From the NCBI GenBank assembly GCA_014380705.1, contig JACMJI010000286.1, forward strand, positions 1 to 13,351: a stretch of DNA of 13,351 nucleotides, in the 5' to 3' direction. Positions 1 through 6,846 of the stretch are shown here, in pieces (position 1 is the first letter of the stretch; the number at the start of each line of letters is the position of its first letter). The notes under the pieces were generated by a model that saw only the letters and a program-made list of their open reading frames with translations, was not told the origin of the DNA and did no database searches. Origin of the DNA: Gorillibacterium sp. Its GTDB lineage: Bacteria; Bacillota; Bacilli; Paenibacillales; NBRC-103111. Made by a program: the position numbers and the translations under genes.

Positions 1-744
1 GGAGAAGGGAAGCTCATCAGGGAAGGCATTATGACTGCCATTATTGGCAGACCCAATGTTGGGAAATCCTCTTTACTCAATGCATTGGCTCATGAGAATC
101 GGGCCATTGTAACGGATGTCCCTGGCACCACTAGAGATGTGATCGAGGAATATGTTACGATGGGCGGGATTCCATTAAAGCTGCTTGATACAGCGGGTAT
201 CAGAGAAACCGTTGATGTAGTGGAGCGAATGGGTGTTGAACGCTCTCGAATCGCATTAGCTGAAGCCGACTTGATTCTATTGATGTTCAGTTCAAGTGAT
301 ATGCTGCATCTTGATGAAATGAAGCTAATGGAGGAGCTTAAGGATCGGAATACCCTGATTATTCTCAATAAAACAGATCTACCAGAGAAGCTAGACATCG
401 TGGAAGTCAGACGATTATTTACTGATAACCGGATTGTACGTATGTCTATTTATGAGGAAAAAGGGCTGGATGATTTAGAAAAGGCAATTAGGGAGCTATT
501 TTTCTCTGGGGATATAGAGGGTGGCGACTTCACCTATGTTAGTAACGTTCGGCATATTCGGCTTATGCAACAAGCAGAAGCAGCGCTTAACGATGCATTA
601 TCTGCGGCGGATTCTTTTATTCCCATTGACCTGATCCAGATTGATATTCGTTTAGCATGGGAGTTTCTTGGTGAAATTATTGGTGAAACGGCTGCAGAGT
701 CTTTGGTTGATCAAATATTCACCCAGTTTTGCCTCGGCAAATAA
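1..744 (+). CDS. mnmE: tRNA modification GTPase MnmE, 3' part (5' end outside window)
   Basis: MnmE, with MnmG, installs the aminomethyl-type modification on uridine 34 of certain tRNAs; it is a potassium-dependent GTPase. The reading frame is open from base 1, ten codons before the first ATG, so this is a truncated gene and not one starting at 31. The visible 247 residues hold the G domain: G1 GRPNVGKS (with the Asn that typically coordinates potassium), G2 in PGTTRD, G3 DTAG and G4 NKTD. The protein ends in FCLGK, the family's C-terminal catalytic cysteine motif (usually CIGK/CLGK). The N-terminal tetrahydrofolate-binding domain, roughly the first 200 residues, lies outside the window. It is followed 29 bases later by mnmG, its functional partner, probably in one operon. 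No damage is seen in the visible part. Confidence 0.97.
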   Translation, partial: GEGKLIREGIMTAIIGRPNVGKSSLLNALAHENRAIVTDVPGTTRDVIEEYVTMGGIPLKLLDTAGIRETVDVVERMGVERSRIALAEADLILLMFSSSDMLHLDEMKLMEELKDRNTLIILNKTDLPEKLDIVEVRRLFTDNRIVRMSIYEEKGLDDLEKAIRELFFSGDIEGGDFTYVSNVRHIRLMQQAEAALNDALSAADSFIPIDLIQIDIRLAWEFLGEIIGETAAESLVDQIFTQFCLGK

Positions 745-773
745 GCGGTTGAACTATAGGAGGATTGCTTTAT

Positions 774-2678
774 ATGAATTACCATGCAGGAGACTTTGAC
801 GTGATTGTCATCGGCGCCGGTCATGCGGGCTGTGAATCGGCACTCGCTTCAGCTAGGATGGGATGTAAAACGCTGCTATTGACGATCAATTTGGATATGG
901 TGGCTTTTATGCCGTGTAATCCATCCATTGGGGGACCCGCTAAAGGCCATGTTGTTCGGGAGATTGATGCGCTTGGCGGAGAGATGGGTAGGAATACGGA
1001 TAAAACTTATGTTCAAATGAGAATGTTGAATACGGGCAAAGGCGCTGCTGTTCATGCTCTCCGGGCACAAGCAGATAAATTCCTATATCAAAACACGATG
1101 AAGGAAACCATTGAGAATCAAGAGAACCTAACGCTCCGTCAAGGGATGGCAGAGGATTTAATTGTTGAAGATGGCGTAGTCAAAGGGATAATAACCAAGA
1201 CCGGTGCCATGTTCATGGCTAAAGCAGTGGTTCTTACAACGGGTACCTACCTAAGAGGAAAAGTGATTATTGGTGAATTGATGTACGAAAGTGGCCCGAA
1301 CAATCAACAGCCATCCATTAAACTGTCTGAGTCTTTGAAGAAGCTAGGGTTTGAGTTGGCTCGCTTTAAAACAGGAACGCCTCCTCGAGTACATAAAGAC
1401 TCCATCGATTTCGACAAAACGGAGATCCAGCCTGGTGACGATAGGCCAAAGTTTTTCTCTTTTGAGACGACAGAAGAAATCCCTAACCAACTTCCCTGTT
1501 GGTTGACCTATACATCAGCGGATACCCATGAGATTATCAACAACAATCTGCATCGAGCACCCATGTTCTCCGGCAAAATTGAGGGAACAGGGCCTCGCTA
1601 TTGTCCTTCAATTGAAGATAAAATTGTTCGTTTCGCGGATAAACCGAAGCATCAGATTTTTCTGGAACCAGAAGGACGTAATACTTCCGAATACTACGTA
1701 CAAGGTTTATCCACCAGCATGCCAGAGGATGTTCAGCTTGGCATTCTACGGTCGATCCCTGGTTTAGAGAAGGTTGAAATGATGCGTACTGGCTATGCTA
1801 TTGAGTATGATGCAGTCGTACCCACGCAACTTAAACCTTCACTTGAAACAAAGCTTGTCAGTGGACTTTTTACGGCAGGTCAAATCAATGGCACTTCTGG
1901 ATATGAGGAGGCTGCTGGCCAGGGAATTATGGCTGGGATCAACGCAGCAAGAAAGGTGCAAGGTAAAGAGGCAGTTGTTCTTGACCGATCTGAGGCTTAT
2001 ATTGGTGTGTTAATTGATGATTTGGTTACGAAAGGGACGAATGAGCCCTATCGTTTACTTACTTCAAGGGCAGAATATCGCTTGCTGCTTCGCCACGATA
2101 ACGCGGACATGCGACTTACTCCCATAGGTCATGAAATCGGATTGATTCGTGAGGAGAGATATCAAACCTTTTTGCATAAGAAGAGTACCATTGAGCAAGA
2201 AATAGAACGCCTGCAGAGAGAAAAGGTTCGCCCAGATGAGCAGACGGCAGAACTTTTACGTGGCTCGGGAACAACCGCACTCACGATGGTAATGGATGCA
2301 TTAACACTCTTACGTCGACCAGAAATTACCTATGCTTATGTTGAAAAGGTCACCCCTTCTCCTCTCATGCTGACCGAGGATATGAAGGAGCAGGTTGAAA
2401 TCCAAACCAAATATGCCGGATACATTGATAAACAGCAGATCCAAGTGGAGCGTCTTAAGAAAATGGAGAAAAAGAAGATTCCAGACGATATTCTCTACGA
2501 GGATGTACACGGTCTAGCTTCTGAAGCTAAACAAAAGTTGGCAAAAATTAGACCGATCTCGATTGGACAAGCCACACGAATTTCAGGTGTTACACCAGCG
2601 GATATATCCATTTTACTAATTTATCTCGAGCATTATAATCGAGTGAAAGCAGCCAGGAGTGATAAACTTGACAATTGA
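774..2678 (+). CDS. mnmG: tRNA uridine-5-carboxymethylaminomethyl modification enzyme MnmG (GidA)
   Basis: FAD-dependent partner of MnmE in wobble-uridine modification; cytoplasmic. The 634-residue length is close to that of other bacterial MnmG proteins (about 630). It shows the dinucleotide-binding GxGxxG (G14, G16, G19), the [14 protein letters not shown] segment with C48, and both family signatures: [11 protein letters not shown] with C277, and [13 protein letters not shown] near residue 368. C48 and C277 correspond to the two conserved cysteines of the family. I chose the ATG at 774 over an upstream in-frame TTG at 765, because AGGAGG at 758-763 sits 10 bases before the ATG but only one base before the TTG. 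The 3' end overlaps the start of rsmG, so the two are probably translationally coupled. Confidence 0.98.
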   Translation: MNYHAGDFDVIVIGAGHAGCESALASARMGCKTLLLTINLDMVAFMPCNPSIGGPAKGHVVREIDALGGEMGRNTDKTYVQMRMLNTGKGAAVHALRAQADKFLYQNTMKETIENQENLTLRQGMAEDLIVEDGVVKGIITKTGAMFMAKAVVLTTGTYLRGKVIIGELMYESGPNNQQPSIKLSESLKKLGFELARFKTGTPPRVHKDSIDFDKTEIQPGDDRPKFFSFETTEEIPNQLPCWLTYTSADTHEIINNNLHRAPMFSGKIEGTGPRYCPSIEDKIVRFADKPKHQIFLEPEGRNTSEYYVQGLSTSMPEDVQLGILRSIPGLEKVEMMRTGYAIEYDAVVPTQLKPSLETKLVSGLFTAGQINGTSGYEEAAGQGIMAGINAARKVQGKEAVVLDRSEAYIGVLIDDLVTKGTNEPYRLLTSRAEYRLLLRHDNADMRLTPIGHEIGLIREERYQTFLHKKSTIEQEIERLQREKVRPDEQTAELLRGSGTTALTMVMDALTLLRRPEITYAYVEKVTPSPLMLTEDMKEQVEIQTKYAGYIDKQQIQVERLKKMEKKKIPDDILYEDVHGLASEAKQKLAKIRPISIGQATRISGVTPADISILLIYLEHYNRVKAARSDKLDN

Positions 2679-3405
2679 TAAATATGATCCCGTTGAAATA
2701 CTTTTTGAAAAGCTCTTGCTAGAGCGAGGGATAAAACTCTCGGATATCCATCAACAAAAGTTTCGGATTTACTTCCGCGAATTGGTCGAATGGAACGAAA
2801 AAGTAAATTTAACAGGTATTACAGAGCAGTCGGCAGTCTATATTAAACATTTCTATGACTCGATCTCACTTGCTTTCTTTATGGATATCAGCAAGTTTTC
2901 GACGATGGCAGACATCGGTTCAGGGGCGGGCTTCCCTAGTATACCCCTAAAGATTATCTATCCCGAGCTTAAGATAACGATAGTTGATTCATTAAACAAA
3001 CGGATTTTATTTCTTAAGCATATAACGGAAGCTTTACAACTAGATCAAGTAAATACAGTTCATGGTAGAGCAGAGGATATTGCTCGTTTACCGGAGCACC
3101 GCGACCATTATGATTTGGTAACCGCTCGTGCTGTGGCTAAGTTAAATGTGCTAAATGAATTTTGTCTTCCTTTTGTTCGTGTGGGTGGTGTATTTGCGGC
3201 GATGAAGGGAGCCGATCCAACAGAGGAGTTGAAGGAGGGGCGATTCTCTCTTAAAGAATTGCGGGGAGAACTACAGAATACCTATTCCTTTACGCTTCCT
3301 ATAGAAGAAGCCGAGCGGCACATTGTCGTGATTAAGAAAAGAGCGAGCACACCCGTCAAATACCCGCGCAAAGCGGGGGTCCCACTAAAAACACCACTTA
3401 TTTAA
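2668..3405 (+). CDS. rsmG: 16S rRNA (guanine-N7) methyltransferase RsmG (GidB)
   Basis: Uses S-adenosylmethionine to methylate the conserved G527-type guanine of 16S rRNA. The SAM-binding motif I reads [15 protein letters not shown] (about residues 81-95), followed by IVDSLNKR (about 105-112) and VTARAVAKL (151-159), all typical of RsmG. I prefer the TTG at 2668 (245 residues), because AGGAG at 2655-2659 lies 8 bases upstream. The in-frame GTG at 2659 overlaps that ribosome binding site and would add only three residues. The gene overlaps the end of mnmG by 11 bases, which suggests coupling. It is followed by the parS palindrome and no clear U-tailed terminator. The family call is firm; the start is a judgement. 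Confidence 0.96.
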   Translation: MTIDKYDPVEILFEKLLLERGIKLSDIHQQKFRIYFRELVEWNEKVNLTGITEQSAVYIKHFYDSISLAFFMDISKFSTMADIGSGAGFPSIPLKIIYPELKITIVDSLNKRILFLKHITEALQLDQVNTVHGRAEDIARLPEHRDHYDLVTARAVAKLNVLNEFCLPFVRVGGVFAAMKGADPTEELKEGRFSLKELRGELQNTYSFTLPIEEAERHIVVIKKRASTPVKYPRKAGVPLKTPLI

Positions 3406-3421
3406 CCAATGTTGCGTATAA

Positions 3422-3469
3422 GCTGAAAGCACCTAAATGTTTCACGTGAAACATTTAGGTGCTTTCAGC
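3422..3469. repeat. 48-bp perfect palindrome centred on parS
   Basis: The left 24 bases (3422-3445) and right 24 bases (3446-3469) are exact reverse complements, with the axis in the CACGTG core. The palindrome extends 16 bases on each side beyond the 16-bp parS core. As RNA it could form a 24-bp hairpin at the end of the mnmE-mnmG-rsmG transcript, but no T-run follows on either strand, so it is not a standard intrinsic terminator. Confidence 0.95.
3438..3453. other. parS: parS centromere-like site (ParB/Spo0J binding)
   Basis: TGTTTCACGTGAAACA is an exact match to the B. subtilis-type consensus TGTTNCACGTGAAACA and is fully palindromic. It lies in the rsmG-noc spacer, next to the genes for ParA and ParB, as expected of an origin-proximal loading site for the ParB clamp. 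Confidence 0.95.
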
Positions 3470-3495
3470 AGGGTTCAATCGGTTCATTTTCCATA

Positions 3496-3501
3496 TATAA
3501 T
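3496..3501 (+). promoter_or_regulatory. possible -10 box upstream of noc
   Basis: A perfect TATAAT. The best -35 candidate, TTCAAT at 3474-3479 with a 16-base spacer, is poor. A second candidate -10, TACAAT, lies at 3513-3518. Either would place the folded leader and the noc ribosome binding site on the transcript. Confidence 0.35.
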
Positions 3502-3537
3502 AGGAAAAGCCATACAATAGTGAAAATGTTCACGGCA

Positions 3538-3625
3538 ACTAGGCAGGAATATGAAAGCCGCGTGGAGAAATTAGGAGTAGAACATTCCTGTCTGGTATGA
3601 ACGGCTAAGCTTACAGCCGAAGTTC
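3538..3625 (+). other. structured region in the noc leader: two hairpins
   Basis: The first stem pairs 3538-3550 with 3584-3596: 13 consecutive pairs, two of them G-U, closing a 33-base loop. The second pairs CGGCT at 3602-3606 with AGCCG at 3615-3619, extended by GAA 3599-3601 with TTC 3623-3625 across a small bulge. Both lie between the candidate noc promoter and the noc ribosome binding site (AGGTGG at 3641-3646). I do not recognise a known riboswitch or leader family. Confidence 0.4.
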
Positions 3626-3655
3626 GTACGGATATGAGTTAGGTGGGAAAGACTG

Positions 3656-4474
3656 ATGAAAGAACAATTGTCAAAGCTGTTTGGCATGACCGAGCGCAGT
3701 ACGATGGACGAAATAAAGCATATTCCATTAGACGAAATCGTACCAAGTCCATACCAGCCAAGGACAATCTTTGATGAGGACCGAATAGATGAGTTATGTC
3801 AAACCATAAAAACTCATGGCGTTATTCAACCGATCATTGTCCGCGTTCGTAATGGAAAGTTCGAGATCATCGCTGGGGAAAGAAGATACAGGGCAGTAAG
3901 TAAGCTTAGCATGGATACAATTCCAGCGATTGTACGGGAATTTAATGATGCACAAGCAGCTTCAATCGCTTTGATTGAGAACCTACAGCGCGAAGGTTTA
4001 ACGGCTGTGGAAGAAGCGGTCGCCTACCAGAAGCTCATGGAAATTCATCAGCTAACACAGGAGAGCCTAGCTCAACGTCTTGGCAAAAGTCAGTCTACGA
4101 TTGCCAACAAGATCCGTCTTTTACAGTTGCCTGTTCAAGTAAAAACATCATTGATTGAGCGGAAGATAACCGAACGCCATGCACGAGCGCTGCTATCGCT
4201 TGACAAAGAGGAATTGCAATTAAAGGTATTAAGCGATATTATTACTAAAGAATTAAATGTTAAGCAGACAGAAGCTCGCATTGCCTTTTATAAGGAAATT
4301 TCAGAGGTTGGAAAGAAGCAGAAACGGGTTTCTTTCTCTAAGGATGTAAGGCTTGCATTAAATACGATCCGTCAATCCGTTGACATGATTAGTAATTCGG
4401 GAATGACGATCAATACCGTAGAGCAAAACTATGAGGATCGTTACGAAATCATCATTACTATACCCAAGAGATAG
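3656..4474 (+). CDS. noc: nucleoid occlusion protein Noc (ParB-family CTPase)
   Basis: Noc binds its own sites over the chromosome and the membrane, blocking septum assembly over the nucleoid. The N-terminus MKEQLSKLFG looks like the short amphipathic membrane-targeting helix of Noc. The ParB N-domain follows, with the CTP-binding motifs GERR (74-77) and ENLQRE (108-113), then a helix-turn-helix around TQESLAQRLGKSQSTIANK. Residues Q146, K152 and R174 match the Noc-type set that discriminates Noc sites from parS; ParB proteins carry R, a non-lysine and G there. At 272 residues it is close to B. subtilis Noc. The ATG at 3656 has AGGTGG 9 bases upstream. It has its own candidate promoter, leader and terminator, so it may be a single-gene transcription unit. 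ParB paralogue is the only alternative, and the specificity residues argue against that. Confidence 0.94.
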   Translation: MKEQLSKLFGMTERSTMDEIKHIPLDEIVPSPYQPRTIFDEDRIDELCQTIKTHGVIQPIIVRVRNGKFEIIAGERRYRAVSKLSMDTIPAIVREFNDAQAASIALIENLQREGLTAVEEAVAYQKLMEIHQLTQESLAQRLGKSQSTIANKIRLLQLPVQVKTSLIERKITERHARALLSLDKEELQLKVLSDIITKELNVKQTEARIAFYKEISEVGKKQKRVSFSKDVRLALNTIRQSVDMISNSGMTINTVEQNYEDRYEIIITIPKR

Positions 4475-4517
4475 CTTGATACAAATCGTACAAGTCGTTA
4501 AACATGGCAGACTTGGC

Positions 4518-4554
4518 CGGCTGTTGGGCCGTGCACAGGAAGCCGTTTTTCTTT
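4518..4554 (+). terminator. intrinsic terminator candidate after noc
   Basis: CGGCT (4518-4522) pairs with AGCCG (4541-4545), followed at once by TTTTTCTTTT (4546-4555). The stem is short and the 18-base loop can pair only partly inside (GT/AC). The strong T-run directly after noc is the main support. Confidence 0.55.
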
Positions 4555-4590
4555 TATATCAACGAATCTATTAAAACATGTGGACTTTAT

Positions 4591-4683
4591 CAAGGATAAA
4601 CGCCTGTCGGCGTCCTGTAGGGCCTTGCGTTTACCGATGCGGAATCAGAATGAACCTTATCTATTTTTTTATACATTCTGATA
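4591..4683 (-). repeat. dispersed intergenic repeat, copy A (reverse orientation)
   Basis: Read on the minus strand it runs from TATCAGAATG (4683-4674) through GGTTCATTCTGAT, GCATCGGTAAACG and AGGACGCC to TTATCCTTG (4599-4591). These blocks occur in the same order in the copies at 6555, 6641 and 10972. TATCAGAATG and CATTCTGAT form an inverted repeat at its 5' end. On the minus strand it starts one base after the hairpin at 4685-4718. Confidence 0.8.
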
Positions 4684-4684
4684 T

Positions 4685-4718
4685 GGAATAAAAAGCTCCT
4701 TCGGGAGCTTTTTATTCC
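4685..4718. terminator. bidirectional intrinsic terminator between noc and soj
   Basis: A perfect 15-bp stem, GGAATAAAAAGCTCC (4685-4699) with its complement at 4704-4718, closed by a TTCG tetraloop. It carries A-run/T-run flanks inside the stem that give U-tails in both directions. Positions 4719-4851, between it and soj, show no convincing promoter; a small hairpin (ACGG..TTC with GAACCGT, near 4797-4822) is the only other structure seen. Confidence 0.88.
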
Positions 4719-4872
4719 AGTTTATTCGGAATTTAAAGAATGTTCGTGATGGTAGACATTTTTTATAGAAAGATACCAATCCCGTGCCTATACGTACGGT
4801 GTTCTTTTCTGTCATGAACCGTTTATTTAATTTTAGCAGGAATGATTTAATATGAACTCCGGGGTGAACATT

Positions 4873-5634
4873 TTGTCCAAGACTATTGCAATAACAAACC
4901 AAAAGGGTGGGGTCGGAAAAACCACTACATCAGTAAACCTGGGTGCATCACTTGCATATTTAGGTAAAAAGGTGTTACTGGTGGACATTGATCCCCAAGG
5001 GAACACTACCAGTGGAATCGGCATCAATAAGGCAGATGTAAGCAATTGTATATATGATGTTCTGATTAACGATGTGCATCCAAAGGATGCGATTGTCGAC
5101 ACGACAATATCTAATTTAAAAATAATCCCAGCAACGATACAGCTGGCAGGCGCTGAGATTGAATTGGTGTCGACGATATCTCGAGAGGTGCGACTTAAAC
5201 GCTCCCTTCAACTCATCAAGCATATGTTCGATTATATCCTGATAGACTGCCCGCCGTCTCTCGGAATTTTGACGGTTAATTCCTTAACTGCAGCGGATTC
5301 AGTAATCATCCCTATTCAATGTGAATATTATGCCCTTGAAGGATTAAGTCAGCTTTTAAATACGGTTAGACTGGTTCAGAAGCATCTAAATACAGGCTTG
5401 CAAATTGAAGGTGTCCTACTCACTATGTTTGATGCTAGAACAAACCTTGGAATTCAAGTGATCGAGGAAGTGAAGAAGTATTTCCAACAAAAAGTATATC
5501 AGACCATCATACCGCGTAACGTTCGGCTCAGTGAAGCTCCAAGTCATGGACAATCTATCATTACTTATGATCCACGCTCAAAGGGTGCTGAAGTATATAT
5601 GGAACTTGCCAAGGAAGTGATTAGCTGTGAATAA
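4873..5634 (+). CDS. soj: chromosome partitioning ATPase ParA (Soj)
   Basis: ParA-family Walker ATPase that binds DNA as an ATP dimer and acts with ParB in origin segregation and control of DnaA. The deviant Walker A KGGVGKTT spans 11-18 (signature lysine K11, K16), Walker A' is VDIDPQG with D40, and IDCPPS sits near 124-129. I chose the TTG at 4873, giving 253 residues: GGGGTG at 4861-4866 is 6 bases upstream. With this start, G12, K16, D40 and R189 fall at the numbers known for the functionally tested residues of B. subtilis Soj. The alternative ATG at 4852 adds seven residues and has only a weak AGGAA 9 bases upstream. The last codons overlap the GTG start of spo0J by 8 bases, so the pair is coupled. 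Confidence 0.95.
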   Translation: MSKTIAITNQKGGVGKTTTSVNLGASLAYLGKKVLLVDIDPQGNTTSGIGINKADVSNCIYDVLINDVHPKDAIVDTTISNLKIIPATIQLAGAEIELVSTISREVRLKRSLQLIKHMFDYILIDCPPSLGILTVNSLTAADSVIIPIQCEYYALEGLSQLLNTVRLVQKHLNTGLQIEGVLLTMFDARTNLGIQVIEEVKKYFQQKVYQTIIPRNVRLSEAPSHGQSIITYDPRSKGAEVYMELAKEVISCE

Positions 5635-6484
5635 GCGACTAGGCAGAGGACTTGATGCTCTAATACCGTCTCTCAACATTAATGATGATGATAAAGTGAT
5701 ACAAATCCCTTTGAATCAATTAAGAGCCAATCCTTATCAGCCAAGAAAAACATTTAATGAAGATACCATTAAAGAACTTGCTGCATCTATTAAGGAACAC
5801 GGAATTATTCAGCCTATTATTGTACGCAGTGTTCTTCGTGGATACGAGATTATCGCCGGAGAAAGAAGATTTCGGGCTGCACAAATAGCTGAACTTGAAA
5901 CGGTGCCTGCAGTTGTTAAACATTTCACGGATCGACAAGTCATGGAAATTGCCATTATTGAGAATATTCAAAGGGAAGATCTTAATGCCATTGAACTTGC
6001 TCAAGCCTATCAATCCTTAGCAGAGCAATTTCAAATGACGCAAGAAGAACTTTCTCTCAAGGTAGGGAAGAGTCGCTCCCATGTTGCAAACTTCCTGCGG
6101 TTGCTGCAGCTGCCAGAAGAAATAAAACAGTATGTTTCACGTGGAACATTATCTATGGGACATGCTAGGGCAATTGCTGGAGTAAAAAGCGAAAAGATGA
6201 AGAAACAGCTAGCGGACACGGTTATTCGTGAGCAGTGGAGTGTACGCGAACTAGAGGAAGAAATAAAAAAACAAGAACAACAGAATGACAAGGAATCGGT
6301 TAGAAAGAAACCAACGACAAGAAACAACCCATTCATTAATCAAGCGGAAGAAAATTTGCGGAGTTTTTTCCGTACGACAGTGAAAATAAAGCACGGGAAT
6401 AAAAAAGGGAAGATTGAGTTATCCTACTATTCCGAAGAAGACTTGCAGCGTCTGCTCGATATGCTTCAGGGTCAAACCACTTAA
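5627..6484 (+). CDS. spo0J: chromosome partitioning protein ParB (Spo0J)
   Basis: CTP-dependent DNA clamp that loads at parS and spreads, organising the origin and recruiting SMC; partner of Soj. In order: basic N-terminal tail MNKRLGRGLDALIP (contacts ParA in this family), ParB N-domain with NPYQPR (35-40), CTP motifs GERR (78-81) and ENIQRE (112-117), helix-turn-helix with GKSRSHVAN (147-155), and a C-terminal dimerisation domain after a charged linker (about 211-235). R150 and G178 are the parS-type specificity residues. It starts with GTG at 5627 and overlaps soj by 8 bases; AAGGAAGTGAT lies 5 bases upstream. At 285 residues it is close to the 282 of B. subtilis Spo0J. A parS site lies inside the coding sequence, as in B. 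subtilis. A terminator follows the stop. Confidence 0.97.
   Translation: MNKRLGRGLDALIPSLNINDDDKVIQIPLNQLRANPYQPRKTFNEDTIKELAASIKEHGIIQPIIVRSVLRGYEIIAGERRFRAAQIAELETVPAVVKHFTDRQVMEIAIIENIQREDLNAIELAQAYQSLAEQFQMTQEELSLKVGKSRSHVANFLRLLQLPEEIKQYVSRGTLSMGHARAIAGVKSEKMKKQLADTVIREQWSVRELEEEIKKQEQQNDKESVRKKPTTRNNPFINQAEENLRSFFRTTVKIKHGNKKGKIELSYYSEEDLQRLLDMLQGQTT
6133..6148. other. parS: parS site inside spo0J
   Basis: TGTTTCACGTGGAACA; the other strand reads TGTTCCACGTGAAACA, an exact match to TGTTNCACGTGAAACA. It covers codons for about residues 169-174 (YVSRGT) of ParB. A parS at the equivalent place in spo0J is a known feature of B. subtilis. Confidence 0.95.
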
Positions 6485-6496
6485 CTAGAATTACCG

Positions 6497-6550
6497 AAAA
6501 AGCATACCACCAACAGTCCACTAATCACGGATGGGAGGTATGCTTTTATA
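6497..6550 (+). terminator. intrinsic terminator after soj-spo0J
   Basis: AAAAGCATACC (6498-6508) pairs with GGTATGCTTTT (6537-6547), an 11-bp stem with a 28-base loop, ending in a T-run. It lies 13 bases after the spo0J stop. The large loop lowers certainty about efficiency, but the stem is perfect. Confidence 0.7.
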
Positions 6551-6554
6551 TTAT

Positions 6555-6637
6555 TATCAGAATGAATAATATTAGGTAGGGTTCATTCTGATACCGCATT
6601 GGTAAACGTTCGGTGCCAAAGGACGCCTTTAGCCTTG
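6555..6637 (+). repeat. dispersed intergenic repeat, copy B
   Basis: Begins TATCAGAATGAAT, has the matching arm TTCATTCTGATA (6582-6593) giving a 12-bp inverted repeat, then CCGCATTGGTAAACG, GGTGCCAAAGGACGCC and CCTTG. It starts about 8 bases after the T-run of the spo0J terminator and is followed 3 bases later by copy C. It lacks the ACAGG..TTAT segment just before CCTTG that copies A, C and D have in some form. Confidence 0.8.
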
Positions 6638-6640
6638 TAT

Positions 6641-6728
6641 TATCAGAATGAATAAAATAAAAGTTTCTTCCTGAATCGTATCGCTTAACGAACGGTGCTA
6701 AAGGACGCCAACAGGGTGATTATCCTTG
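6641..6728 (+). repeat. dispersed intergenic repeat, copy C (tandem with B)
   Basis: TATCAGAATGAAT is identical to the first 13 bases of copy B. CGGTGCTAAAGGACGCC (near 6692-6708) matches copy B but for one base, and ACAGGGTGATTATCCTTG ends it, matching the ends of copies A and D. The internal CATTCTGATA arm is degraded to TTCCTGAATCGTA. The remaining spacer to 6846 has an 8-bp inverted repeat (TACAAGTC 6733-6740 with GACTTGTA 6798-6805) and no convincing promoter for the next gene. Confidence 0.75.
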
Positions 6729-6846
6729 TTCTTACAAGTCAAAAAAGGCTGATAGTTGTTGGTGCTCTAAAATAACCATATGATTAGGGAACGTCACGAC
6801 TTGTATCCATGTTTAGATTATAGTTTCAAAGTGGGGAGGGATAAGA

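Noticed and set aside
90..398. Reverse-strand open frame opposite mnmE
   Set aside because: A shadow of the MnmE G domain, which is fully conserved in the forward frame; no ribosome binding site or recognisable protein.
3551..3574. Seven-codon upstream ORF (ATG AAA GCC ... TAG) in the noc leader
   Set aside because: The purine-rich sequence is too close to its ATG to serve as a ribosome binding site, and the ATG lies at the base of a long stem; there is no sign of selection on it.
4591..4599. TTATCCTTG in the repeats as a DnaA box
   Set aside because: It matches TTATCCACA only in the first six bases, and no consensus DnaA box or AT-rich unwinding element is nearby; it is simply the conserved 3' end of the repeat.
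6733..6805. 8-bp inverted repeat TACAAGTC/GACTTGTA as an operator or riboswitch stem for the desulfurase gene
   Set aside because: The 57-base separation and short arms are compatible with chance, and no known riboswitch core lies between them.
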